A program made the position numbers and the translations under genes. From the NCBI GenBank assembly GCA_900108205.1, contig FNUU01000007.1:119081-183080 (forward strand): DNA of 64,000 nt, in the 5' to 3' direction. Positions 45,254-53,265 of this stretch are shown piece by piece; position 1 is the stretch's first letter; every line of letters begins with the position of its first letter. This DNA is from Eubacterium ruminantium (lineage in GTDB: Bacteria > Bacillota > Clostridia > Lachnospirales > Lachnospiraceae). A model generated the notes under the pieces. It saw only the letters and a program-made list of their open reading frames with translations. It was not told where the DNA came from and ran no database searches.

Positions 45254-45967
45254 ATGCATTTTTATATTACAGGAGATACTCACGGGGATTTTTCAAGGAT
45301 TGCAGAATTCTGTGAAGCAAATGGAACGGATGCGGATGATGTAATGATTATACTCGGTGATGCTGGAATCAATTATTACCTTGATGTCAGAGACAGGAAT
45401 CTGAAAAATGAACTGACCCGCTTGCCGATAACACTATTTTGTATCCACGGAAATCATGAGGCAAGACCATGGGAAGCGGATGGAAATTATGAGGAAGCAA
45501 TATGGCATGAAGGTATTGTATATGTTGAAGAAGGTTATCCGAATATACTCTTTGCCAAGGATGGAGAAATCTATGATTTTAACGGTAAATCCGTAATCGT
45601 AATCGGCGGAGCGTATAGTGTTGATAAATATTATCGCCTGAATAACGGCCTTCAGTGGTTTGATTCAGAACAGCCGGATGAAACTATAAAGAGTTATGTC
45701 GAGGAGAAACTGGAATCTGTAAACTGGACGGTTGATATCGTTCTATCTCATACGGTTCCGATAGAAGCAGAGCCGGTGTGGAGTTTTATTCCGGGTATTG
45801 ACCAAAGCAGTGTGGATAAGAGTACTGAAAAATGGCTTCAGAGGATTTATGATAATCTTGATCTCCGGGAAGGCTGGTATGCGGGACATTATCATGTTGA
45901 AAGCGAGGAAGGCGATATCAGAATTATGTTTGAAGACTATGATGAGATATGTGAAGAAGCAGAATAG
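45254..45967 (+). CDS. Calcineurin-like metallophosphoesterase
   Basis: A 237-residue phosphoesterase with the metal-binding motifs GDTHGD (residue 7), ILGDAG (about 35), HGNHE (about 68), LSHTVP (about 164) and GHYHVE (about 215). Family members hydrolyse phosphomono- or diesters with two metal ions. A paralogue lies at 49846 with the same motif order. Its promoter contains box copy 2. Confidence 0.88.
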   Translation: MHFYITGDTHGDFSRIAEFCEANGTDADDVMIILGDAGINYYLDVRDRNLKNELTRLPITLFCIHGNHEARPWEADGNYEEAIWHEGIVYVEEGYPNILFAKDGEIYDFNGKSVIVIGGAYSVDKYYRLNNGLQWFDSEQPDETIKSYVEEKLESVNWTVDIVLSHTVPIEAEPVWSFIPGIDQSSVDKSTEKWLQRIYDNLDLREGWYAGHYHVESEEGDIRIMFEDYDEICEEAE

Positions 45968-45985
45968 GTCATGATAAAACCATAT

Positions 45986-46018
45986 CTTCAAAATTTTGAA
46001 GAACAATAATTCCATAAA
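45986..46018 (+). promoter_or_regulatory. Shared 33-nt regulatory box, copy 3
   Basis: A perfect CTTCAAAATTTTGAAG palindrome (45986-46001) and AATTCCATAAA (46008-46018). The next gene begins at 46180, so the leader would be about 155 nt, and its start resembles the leader of copy 4 in the sequence GAAAGAGAATTG and a T-run. The role of the longer leader is unknown. Confidence 0.8.
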
Positions 46019-46179
46019 TAATATGAAAGAGAATTGTCGTAAAGGCAGTTCTTTTTTGTTACAAATATTTTGAGGCAAAGAGTAGGATATTCATATGGTA
46101 ATAAGCTGTTGTGGATGCATTTGATGACTTGGGCAGGATCATAGCCATAGATTATATTTTTAAGTGAGGTGATCAAAAC

Positions 46180-47022
46180 ATGGATAGTTCAAAAACACAG
46201 TCATTGGTGTCTGACCTGATCCGCTTTCTTCAGAAATGGGGACTATGGGAGGATACAACAATTCTGGCAAACGGTAACAGGTATTCATATTCGGCTGAAA
46301 GAACATGCTGTTATGGGAGTCTTAATTACGTGGAGTTTGAAGAAAATGTAAATCCGGAGGATTATACGAGAGGCATCACAGAGGAAAGAGACTGCCTTGG
46401 GAATCCGGTATGGAGGAGCTTTTCAAATCCGGAGCATATACTGGATATGGTTTATGAGGGCCCTCTTTGTATGCTGCTGAGATACGATACATACGAAACA
46501 AGGAAATCTGAGATATCAGAAGAAGCGTGGGAATACATTTTTGATCATACTGATATATTGAATGATTATTTGTATGAAAAATATGAATGTCAGTGTGCTT
46601 CGGATTTTCTGGAGAAGATACTGGAGGATAAATTTGATAACCCTGACTATCCTGTATGGAATCCGCTTGTATTCGATACGTGGGAAGAATATCAGGAGTT
46701 TGTAAACGGAGAAGCGTACGTGACCGGTGAAGAAAATCTCGCACCGGCATACCAAAGATATGGAACATACGAAGAGTACCTTGCTGATATGGAAACATCA
46801 GAGTCTCTTAGTGTAGAAGATATTGAACCGATCTGGGAGCAGATGGTTTTAGATGCAAAAACTGAATTTTTCAGGGAATGCGCTGCGGATGAGTCAGATA
46901 TCATATCAGTTCCGGAAATCGCAGGACACATAATAACGGGGTTTGATAAGATATTTGATCGTTATGGACTATGGTATGATTTCGGATTTTTGTGGTCCCT
47001 TACCTGCTATAAAAAAGAATAG
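46180..47022 (+). CDS. Unknown acidic protein in the boxed cluster
   Basis: A 280-residue protein with no signal peptide or membrane segment. It is unusually rich in Glu, Asp, Tyr and Trp. Repeated short elements such as WGLWEDT and GLWYDFGFLW near both ends, and DTWEEYQEFV and GTYEEYLADM in the middle, stand out. I do not recognise a family. Box copy 3 lies upstream and copy 4 starts 12 bp after its stop. Confidence 0.7.
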   Translation: MDSSKTQSLVSDLIRFLQKWGLWEDTTILANGNRYSYSAERTCCYGSLNYVEFEENVNPEDYTRGITEERDCLGNPVWRSFSNPEHILDMVYEGPLCMLLRYDTYETRKSEISEEAWEYIFDHTDILNDYLYEKYECQCASDFLEKILEDKFDNPDYPVWNPLVFDTWEEYQEFVNGEAYVTGEENLAPAYQRYGTYEEYLADMETSESLSVEDIEPIWEQMVLDAKTEFFRECAADESDIISVPEIAGHIITGFDKIFDRYGLWYDFGFLWSLTCYKKE

Positions 47023-47033
47023 ATTCTATACAC

Positions 47034-47066
47034 CTTCAAAATTTTGAAGATTTATAATTCCATAAT
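47034..47066 (+). promoter_or_regulatory. Shared 33-nt regulatory box, copy 4
   Basis: A perfect CTTCAAAATTTTGAAG palindrome (47034-47049) and AATTCCATAAT (47056-47066). The sequence GTTACCGAAAAT, which also follows box copy 1, lies at 47106-47117. The ATG of the next gene is 80 nt downstream. Confidence 0.8.
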
Positions 47067-47145
47067 AACTATTGAAAGCGGATTGCAATACAGCAGCCTT
47101 TTTTCAGTTACCGAAAATACCAATGAAGAAAAGGAGAAAACAGTT

Positions 47146-47943
47146 ATGAGAAACATGATGAAAGAGTATCTTGGAAATGATTACAGTGACAATCATCTTA
47201 AAAACTTCTGTCTTTACTGGATGAAGGGGAGAGAGACAAAACCGGCGTGGGAGAATACAGAAGAAGGGAAAGCCCGCTTCAATGAATGGAGACAGAAGAA
47301 CGATCTTGATTGTCTTTACTTTAACGGAGACCTTAGGGCAGATACTCTTATGAGTGCATGGACCCCGATCAGCTGGGTTGTAAATTGCCTTAACAGAGAG
47401 TATGGCATTAAATTCTTCAAATATGCTACGAATGGTGATCCTGATCATTATCTGAAGCTTCTTGTAGATGACAGGGATGCTTATCTTCCTCCAAAGCACG
47501 AGCTGGTGAAGCTTCTTGACAGATTCCTTGAACTTGCTGAGCTTAGATGCAATTATATCCTGCTTCCGGACAGAGATATGAACAGGGCAAGATACAACTG
47601 TGAGGTAAAGGGCATAGGAAGAGTCAGCTTATATGATGAAGTACCTCTCATGCTTTATCATATTTTCGATAAGGATTGGTTTGGAAAATACTTTGAGCAG
47701 GAAGGTACGGAGTCCGGTGCAAAAAGTGCGCAGAGGGTGGATGCAGTTAAGTGGGTAAATCGTGAAAGATTGGATGTCGGATTTAGAGATGGAATTATTG
47801 ATCAAGATCATGTCATTCCGCTTCTTAAGAATCTTCACCCCGGAAAAGGGAAAAATCTGAAAGAGGAAACGGAAATAAGAGAGGCATTAACGTACATGAT
47901 AAATTTGCTGGAGGCTCGCATGAAAGCGATGGAAAAAACATAG
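47146..47943 (+). CDS. Unknown protein in the boxed cluster
   Basis: A 265-residue protein. I chose ATG 47146 because AAGGAG lies at 47131-47135 with the right spacing; the longer open frame from TTG 47044 runs through box copy 4 and is unlikely to be translated. No signal peptide or membrane segment is present. Distinct stretches include YWMKGRETKPAW, FNGDLRADTLMSAWTPISW and DRDMNRARYNCEVKG. I do not recognise the family; the domain could be all-helical. Confidence 0.72.
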   Translation: MRNMMKEYLGNDYSDNHLKNFCLYWMKGRETKPAWENTEEGKARFNEWRQKNDLDCLYFNGDLRADTLMSAWTPISWVVNCLNREYGIKFFKYATNGDPDHYLKLLVDDRDAYLPPKHELVKLLDRFLELAELRCNYILLPDRDMNRARYNCEVKGIGRVSLYDEVPLMLYHIFDKDWFGKYFEQEGTESGAKSAQRVDAVKWVNRERLDVGFRDGIIDQDHVIPLLKNLHPGKGKNLKEETEIREALTYMINLLEARMKAMEKT

Positions 47944-48165
47944 TATATCGTGGTAGTGGGAAATTATGAACAGGTGCCGGATTTAAATATGGGATATCAT
48001 TCGGAATATAAATAGAGTAAGACGGGGGCTGCTGGAAGCACTAAGATTCAGTTAATATGCTTGCTCTCATATAACAATTATAGAATTATCAGGAGGAACA
48101 ACCATGAAGAAGATTATAATTTCACAGAATTTAGCAGCTGTTTCTGCGTGATCGGAGGGGAGTCG

Positions 48166-48246
48166 ATGCCATTTGATATCTATGCTAAAGGGATGGTTCT
48201 TGAAAAATACATTGGATATCTGAAACGATGCAATTTGAACTCGTAA
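48166..48246 (+). CDS. Small protein of 26 residues overlapping the next gene
   Basis: ATG 48166 has GGAGGGGAG 3-11 nt upstream, the best ribosome binding site in this stretch. It gives MPFDIYAKGMVLEKYIGYLK plus six residues and stops 19 nt inside the next frame, whose own start has no clear site. Either it is a coupling leader for the next gene, or the two are parts of one gene broken by a frameshift. A still shorter frame (48104-48151) lies just upstream with its own AGGAGGA. Confidence 0.4.
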   Translation: MPFDIYAKGMVLEKYIGYLKRCNLNS

Positions 48247-48686
48247 AAAATCAAATTGTAATTGTAATGAGCCGGGAGAATATCGAGAGATATCCTCTTG
48301 GCGGCACTTTTGAATTCAGATTTGAACCTGTTTATAATACCATTTTTTTATTGATGAAATATGGGAATTGTTCATGGATGTCAGCACCTTATTCACCGCA
48401 TTTGTCGGCGGATTTTGAAGCGGTAGCTTTTGAAGAAGGGGAAGGTCTTGCCTTATCAATCATGCAGATTTGTAACGAAGACGGTAAAATTTGCAACATG
48501 TCTTTTCTCGCACTAACTACTGACTTTTCCAATCTTCTTTATTGTACTGCTGATATAATATATCAAACCATTCCGTTTGACTATGAAGAACATAAAAAAG
48601 TAATTGCCGCGGTATATAACAGGTTTCAGACTGATGAAGAACTTGCGGAAAAATGTGACCAAGAATGTAGATGTAAAATCCAATAG
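48228..48686 (+). CDS. Hypothetical protein
   Basis: A 152-residue protein with no signal peptide. Features include LGGTFEFRFEPVYNTIFLLM, CSWMSAPYSPHLSADFEAVAFEE in part, and a Cys-rich end (CDQECRCKIQ). I do not recognise the family. The start has no good ribosome binding site and probably depends on the small overlapping frame upstream. Confidence 0.6.
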   Translation: MQFELVKNQIVIVMSRENIERYPLGGTFEFRFEPVYNTIFLLMKYGNCSWMSAPYSPHLSADFEAVAFEEGEGLALSIMQICNEDGKICNMSFLALTTDFSNLLYCTADIIYQTIPFDYEEHKKVIAAVYNRFQTDEELAEKCDQECRCKIQ

Positions 48687-48724
48687 AGAACTGTTTGTGA
48701 AAATAGGAAGGAGGAACATTAGAG

Positions 48725-48904
48725 ATGAAGCTGCAGGAGTTCGTAGAAAATATCGAGGAAGAACAAAAAATATGCATAGAAGATAAAGAAGGGGTGAAGA
48801 TTTATGAAGGAAAAGCAGGGCTTCTTAATACATTGTGTAAAGGTTATATCAAAGAAAAAAGTGGAATAGTTGTAGATGGGATGGTACGGGTTAAATTATT
48901 ATAA
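48725..48904 (+). CDS. Small hypothetical protein of 59 residues
   Basis: ATG 48725 has AAGGAGG 10 nt upstream. The product starts MKLQEFVENIEEEQKICIED and ends with a short beta-rich part (SGIVVDGMVRVKLL). It is acidic, soluble and of unknown family. It is placed between the hypothetical gene and the PPP-type phosphatase and may be co-transcribed with them. Confidence 0.55.
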   Translation: MKLQEFVENIEEEQKICIEDKEGVKIYEGKAGLLNTLCKGYIKEKSGIVVDGMVRVKLL

Positions 48905-49002
48905 TAGAGGTAAATTAGACAAAATCATTCTGGAGGGAGATACAGTGCTTAAAACTATTAACGGGGAAATTCCACACCTAATGAAATGGAGGAGAATGAT
49001 TC

Positions 49003-49827
49003 ATGATATATGCAATGAGTGACATTCACGGATGCATAGGAGATCTTCGTAATCAGATGAAACAGGTTGATCTCAGTGGAGAAAATCGCATTGTTTTTCT
49101 GGGGGATTATGTTGACTATGGTGATGGCTCATATCAGGTCCTAAAGTATATCTGGGATTTACAGAAGAAATATGGCGAAGAAAAGGTAGTAGTTCTCAAA
49201 GGAAATCATGAGCAGATGTTTTTGGAGTGGATTGAAGATTACAAAAATCCATATTCCGATGGCTCCGAAGACTATATGACTTTCAATGATTGGCTGCGTT
49301 CTGATTTTGAATATGGGGCAAATACCATAAGTACTTTCATATCTGACCAACAGATGGATTTTCTAAACCAGATTTCAAGAACCTGCTCCTTGGAAACAAT
49401 TAGCAGAGAAGCCGTTCAAATGATTCTTTCTGAACATAAAGAATTGATCTGGTGGATAAGCAAGATGCCTTTATATTATGAAACTGAAAAGCAGATATTC
49501 GTTCACGCCGGCGTTGATGAAGAAGCAGGTGAATACTGGATGTGGGGTACATCAGACAGTATTCTTCTCGGTAAGTTTCCTGCGACTAAAGGCAAGTTTT
49601 ACAAAACTATAATAGCCGGACACGTTGGTACCTGTACCAGGGATCTTGCAGATGATCGGAGTTATCATGATATTTATTTCGATGGAAAGAGTCATTACTA
49701 CATTGACGGATCCGTATATAAAGGTGGGAAACTGTTGCTGTTAGCTTACGATGAAGAAAACGGAAAATATTATCAGGTGGAGAATGGGAAGATGATACTT
49801 ATAAGACCTTTTAACAGGTACCGATAA
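49003..49827 (+). CDS. PPP-type metallophosphoesterase (serine/threonine phosphatase or Ap4A hydrolase-like)
   Basis: A 274-residue phosphoesterase. The order SDIHGCIGDL (residue 6), FLGDYVDYGDGSYQ (about 32), LKGNHEQMFLEW (about 65), FVHAGVDEE (about 167) and AGHVGT (about 205) is that of PPP phosphatases, which includes protein phosphatases, ApaH and PrpE. GGAGG precedes the ATG. It is of a different subtype from the genes at 45254 and 49846. Confidence 0.87.
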   Translation: MIYAMSDIHGCIGDLRNQMKQVDLSGENRIVFLGDYVDYGDGSYQVLKYIWDLQKKYGEEKVVVLKGNHEQMFLEWIEDYKNPYSDGSEDYMTFNDWLRSDFEYGANTISTFISDQQMDFLNQISRTCSLETISREAVQMILSEHKELIWWISKMPLYYETEKQIFVHAGVDEEAGEYWMWGTSDSILLGKFPATKGKFYKTIIAGHVGTCTRDLADDRSYHDIYFDGKSHYYIDGSVYKGGKLLLLAYDEENGKYYQVENGKMILIRPFNRYR

Positions 49828-49845
49828 CAGAGGGGAGAGATACCA

Positions 49846-50535
49846 ATGAGTTTTATTATTTCGGGAGATACGCACGGGACTTTGGATCTTGGTAAGATTG
49901 TAAAATTTTTTGATGAGCACGAGGGTGAATATAATGATGAGGATTATCTTATAATATGCGGCGATGTAGGAGCCTGTGGATTTTCAGGTTCAGATGAATT
50001 GGCTGCAAGAAATGTATATAGAAATTTGCCGGTCACAACTCTTTTTGTTGATGGAAACCATGAAAACTTTGAGCAGCTAAACTCATATGGTGTGGATATA
50101 TGGAATGGGGGCAAAGTGCATTTTGTTGAGAGTAAGATTATACATTTAATGCGTGGACAGGTATTTGATATAGACGGTACACGTTTTTTTACTTTTGGTG
50201 GAGCACATAGCATAGATAAGAATTATCGTACCGAAGGAATTACGTGGTTTCCGGAAGAAATACCTACAAGAGAAGAATATGAGGAAGGCTGGAATAATCT
50301 CAAAAAGGTTGATTTTCAGGTTGATTATATCTTGACACATACCGGACCGAGGGAGGTTGTTACGGCTATGGGTTATGGAAAAATGTCGGATGACGAAGTA
50401 GAACTAAGGCAGTATCTCCAGAGAGTAGCTGATAATACAAATTTTTCAGCTTGGTATTTTGGACATTTTCATGAGGATACAGAGGTGGAGGATGTGTTTT
50501 TCTGCTTGTACGATGAAATGATTATTATAGATTAA
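49846..50535 (+). CDS. Calcineurin-like metallophosphoesterase, paralogue of the 45254 gene
   Basis: A 229-residue phosphoesterase with GDTHGTLD (residue 7), IICGDVGACG (about 37), VDGNHENFEQ (about 68), LTHTGP (about 164) and GHFHEDTE (about 206). The motif order and spacing match the gene at 45254, and both contain a GGA-S-D-K-YR region (GGAHSIDKNYR here), so they are paralogues. It follows the PPP-type gene by 18 bp. A hairpin terminator lies 29 bp downstream. Confidence 0.88.
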   Translation: MSFIISGDTHGTLDLGKIVKFFDEHEGEYNDEDYLIICGDVGACGFSGSDELAARNVYRNLPVTTLFVDGNHENFEQLNSYGVDIWNGGKVHFVESKIIHLMRGQVFDIDGTRFFTFGGAHSIDKNYRTEGITWFPEEIPTREEYEEGWNNLKKVDFQVDYILTHTGPREVVTAMGYGKMSDDEVELRQYLQRVADNTNFSAWYFGHFHEDTEVEDVFFCLYDEMIIID

Positions 50536-50563
50536 GTTTGTCCAATTCTTTACAAGCAACGTG

Positions 50564-50617
50564 AACCTCTATAAGGTGCGATTTTGAAACGCACCTTATG
50601 GAGGTTCTCATGCTTTT
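50564..50617 (+). terminator. Strong hairpin terminator of the phosphatase cluster
   Basis: A 17-bp stem (50564-50580 with 50590-50606) with one G-U position (T570 with G600) surrounds the loop ATTTTGAAA; CTTTTTGG follows after 6 nt. The stem is unusually long. Confidence 0.75.
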
Positions 50618-50760
50618 TGGGGGCACCCCAATCCCCGTGAAAAACACCTGCGGTCTCGCCTGCCGGCTCGGTCGGTGCTAAACGGTGTCCACAGGACACC
50701 AGCACCCTCTGCGCCCGAACGGTGTTCGATACACAATGAGATCGCAGGGTTATATCATTT
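50618..50760. other. GC-rich structured non-coding block
   Basis: The 143-bp stretch is far richer in GC than its surroundings and has no coding potential. It contains GGGGCACCCC at its start and a nested hairpin at 50674-50706, where GGTGCT pairs with AGCACC and GGTGTCC with GGACACC. It lies between the terminator of the phosphatase cluster and tRNA-Pro. It could be a structured RNA, a repeat element or the remains of an integration site. I recognise no family. Confidence 0.55.
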
Positions 50761-50773
50761 CACATAAAAACGA

Positions 50774-50812
50774 AAAAAAGGATGTTACACATCCGTGAAA
50801 CATCCTTTTTTC
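50774..50812. terminator. Bidirectional terminator behind the tRNA gene
   Basis: AAAAAAGGATGTT and AACATCCTTTTTT form a perfect stem with A- and T-runs on both sides, so it works on either strand. It ends tRNA-Pro on the minus strand. Confidence 0.9.
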
Positions 50813-50816
50813 GTAG

Positions 50817-50890
50817 TCGGTGCGACGGGATTCGAACCCACGACCTCTGCGTCCCGAACGCAGCGCTCTACCAAGCTGAGCCACGCACCG
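50817..50890 (-). tRNA. tRNA-Pro, anticodon CGG
   Basis: The 74-nt reverse complement folds as a cloverleaf: acceptor CGGTGCG with CGCACCG, D arm GCTC/GAGC, anticodon stem CTGCG/CGCAG with loop TTCGGGA (anticodon CGG, codon CCG), and T arm GTGGG-TTCGAAT-CCCGT with one non-standard pair. The discriminator base is A. The CCA end is not encoded. A terminator lies directly downstream. Confidence 0.95.
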
Positions 50891-51070
50891 ATGTGTTTTT
50901 GAAACACTTTTAACAGTATCCGCTTTATTGATTGAAATGTCAAGATGTTTTGTAAAAAAATATATAATTTTACTATTATACAATAAGTTTTTTGATGTTA
51001 AGGAAGGGGATTTATGATATAATAAATAGCAGTTTTAAATGTTCTGCTTAGTATTTTGTTGTGAGGGTTT

Positions 51071-52180
51071 ATGTACACGAAAGAACAGTATAAAAAGGAT
51101 TTGTCATTCATAGAGCGTATCGACAGGGTGAAAGTGAAGAGATTTGAGGTACTGGCGTATTTCTTTCCGTTTTCAGCATGTTTGGTTACGCATGCCCTGT
51201 ATTTCTGGCTTTTCTGGGCTTCGGGAATAAAGGAAATGATGATATTTAACATTTTCAGTGTTCTTTTTTATGCTTTGATGATAATTCTTGCCAGATTTAT
51301 TAAGGAGAAGATTAATCTTATCTATGCAACAATGTTTGAGATTGTTGTTCATGCTTCTGCTGCGACGATTTTTATTGGATGGGTACCGGATTTTGGCATG
51401 TTCCTGTTAATGATCATTCCACTGGCGTATCTTATGCCGAACAAAAACAAGATAATCCCATTCATGGTAATGGCGATATCATTAACTTTGTACGGTGTCT
51501 TGAAATATATGCTCCTTGACAGTAATAAAATTGTTTATAATATTGATAATTCGAAATATATTAAATATTTCTTTTTTGTAAATATTGCCGCAGGTTCGTC
51601 GATCCTTGTTTATATTACAATTATTTACATGTTCATGAAGAGTTATCTTGATTGTAAGATCAGGGTTCAAAATGAACAACTGCGTGTCATGGCATCCACT
51701 GATCCTCTTACTCGACTCAGAAATCGCCGTGACATCAATGAACGTCTGAATGAAATCTCGGAAGACAGTATACAGACCGGAAAGCATTATGTTGTAGGGA
51801 TAGCCGATATTGATAATTTTAAGAGGGTAAATGATACTTACGGTCACGATATGGGCGATGTTGTACTGGCAAGGGTCGCTGATATCCTTTCAAATGCACT
51901 TCCTGATAAGGGCTATGCATCAAGATGGGGCGGAGAGGAGTTTCTCTTCGTTTTGCCGGATGCTGACATTGAAGAAGGAATTAAAACTACTGAAAATATT
52001 CATCAGCATATAAGATCGGAAGTGTTTTCCTCTGAAATTGAAGATTTTTCCGTGACGATGACTATCGGAATATGTGAAGCTTTTCCGGGAAAACTGGTTG
52101 ACAAGATAATAACCAAGGCTGATCAGAGACTCTATAAAGGAAAGCAGAATGGAAAGAATCATACGGAGTATACAGATTAA
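51071..52180 (+). CDS. Membrane-bound GGDEF protein, probable diguanylate cyclase
   Basis: A 369-residue protein with a short N-terminal cytoplasmic helix, about six membrane segments (residues 25-205) and a C-terminal GGDEF domain: DPLTRLRNRRDINERL at about 216, DIDNFKRVNDTYGHDMGD at about 246, and WGGEEFLFV at about 286. The active motif GGEEF is intact, and no RxxD inhibitory site precedes it. Upstream TATAAT-like sequence at 51018 may be its -10. Confidence 0.9.
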   Translation: MYTKEQYKKDLSFIERIDRVKVKRFEVLAYFFPFSACLVTHALYFWLFWASGIKEMMIFNIFSVLFYALMIILARFIKEKINLIYATMFEIVVHASAATIFIGWVPDFGMFLLMIIPLAYLMPNKNKIIPFMVMAISLTLYGVLKYMLLDSNKIVYNIDNSKYIKYFFFVNIAAGSSILVYITIIYMFMKSYLDCKIRVQNEQLRVMASTDPLTRLRNRRDINERLNEISEDSIQTGKHYVVGIADIDNFKRVNDTYGHDMGDVVLARVADILSNALPDKGYASRWGGEEFLFVLPDADIEEGIKTTENIHQHIRSEVFSSEIEDFSVTMTIGICEAFPGKLVDKIITKADQRLYKGKQNGKNHTEYTD

Positions 52181-52296
52181 GCGTATTGGGATGTTTTATT
52201 CTCTGGCAACGTGGATGGTGCTTAGTTATTTTATATTGATGTAAGTTTATCATTCGTATGATCAGAATACGATATATTTGAGAAAGGTAGTACACA

Positions 52297-53265
52297 ATGA
52301 ACAGAAAATGTGATAACCCTGTGAATGAAGCTTCACAGCCATGTGTCAGAAATGTAATGAAGTATTTGGCAGACATTACCGGATCCTGTATTGTCACAGG
52401 GCAGCATACGCAGACTATGGCCATGGAGGAATTATATAAGATCAGGGATATAACCGGTAAAGAACCGGCGCTTTTGGGCTTTGAACTCCTGGCATACTCT
52501 CCGAATATAAATGAAAAGGACACAGACGAAGAGTGCATGACGGAAGTTTTAGAAAACAGGGGTACCCTGAAGAGAGCATGGGAGTGGGCTGAAAAGAAGG
52601 GGCTTATTACTTTTACATGGCATTGGTTTTCACCTATGTATGGACGTTCAAAATCATTTTATTCGGAAAATACTGAATATGATGTGATCAAGGCTGTTAC
52701 GGAAGGGACAGCCGAATATAAAGCCTTACTTAAAGATATGGATCATATGGCGGGACTTCTTAAACCTTTCTGCGAAAAAAATATCCCAATCCTGTGGAGA
52801 CCATTTCATGAAATGGATGGTGTATGGTTCTGGTGGGGGAGAAGAGGCGCCGAACCGGTTAAAAAACTCTGGAAAATAATGTTTGATAGATTTACGAAAG
52901 TCCATCATCTTACAAATCTTATCTGGGTATGGAATGCAGAGAAAAAAGAGTTTTATCCCGGAGATGATGTTGTGGATATTATTTCCAGAGACATGTATCC
53001 TCCGGCTCATGAGCACACAGCCAGACAGGAGGAATATGAGGTTTTGGTAAAGGTTACCAATACACCAAAGATTGTTTTTATCGGAGAGACAGGGGTTCTT
53101 CCGGATGTGAAGAGCCTGCATGATAATAAAGTTGGCTGGGCTGCTTTTATGACATGGTCAAAGGGGTTCTGTCTGACAGAAGAGTATAATTCCTTTGATG
53201 AATTGAAGAAGGTTTATGACAGCCCTTATGCTGTTACAAAGGATTTGCTGCCGGAACTTTACTAA
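52297..53265 (+). CDS. Glycoside hydrolase family 26, apparently cytoplasmic
   Basis: A 322-residue GH26 enzyme. The catalytic acid is the Glu of ILWRPFHEMDGVWFWWG (about residue 171) and the nucleophile the Glu of IVFIGETG (about 268). TFTWHWFSP near 110 is another family signature. GH26 proteins mostly cleave beta-mannans. No signal peptide or lipobox is present, so it acts inside the cell or on imported oligosaccharides. Its stop overlaps the stop of the convergent TetR gene. Confidence 0.88.
   Translation: MNRKCDNPVNEASQPCVRNVMKYLADITGSCIVTGQHTQTMAMEELYKIRDITGKEPALLGFELLAYSPNINEKDTDEECMTEVLENRGTLKRAWEWAEKKGLITFTWHWFSPMYGRSKSFYSENTEYDVIKAVTEGTAEYKALLKDMDHMAGLLKPFCEKNIPILWRPFHEMDGVWFWWGRRGAEPVKKLWKIMFDRFTKVHHLTNLIWVWNAEKKEFYPGDDVVDIISRDMYPPAHEHTARQEEYEVLVKVTNTPKIVFIGETGVLPDVKSLHDNKVGWAAFMTWSKGFCLTEEYNSFDELKKVYDSPYAVTKDLLPELY

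Noticed and set aside
47044..47145. Longer start for the unknown protein at 47146
   Set aside because: The TTG at 47044 lies inside regulatory box copy 4 and has no ribosome binding site, while AAGGAG stands before 47146.
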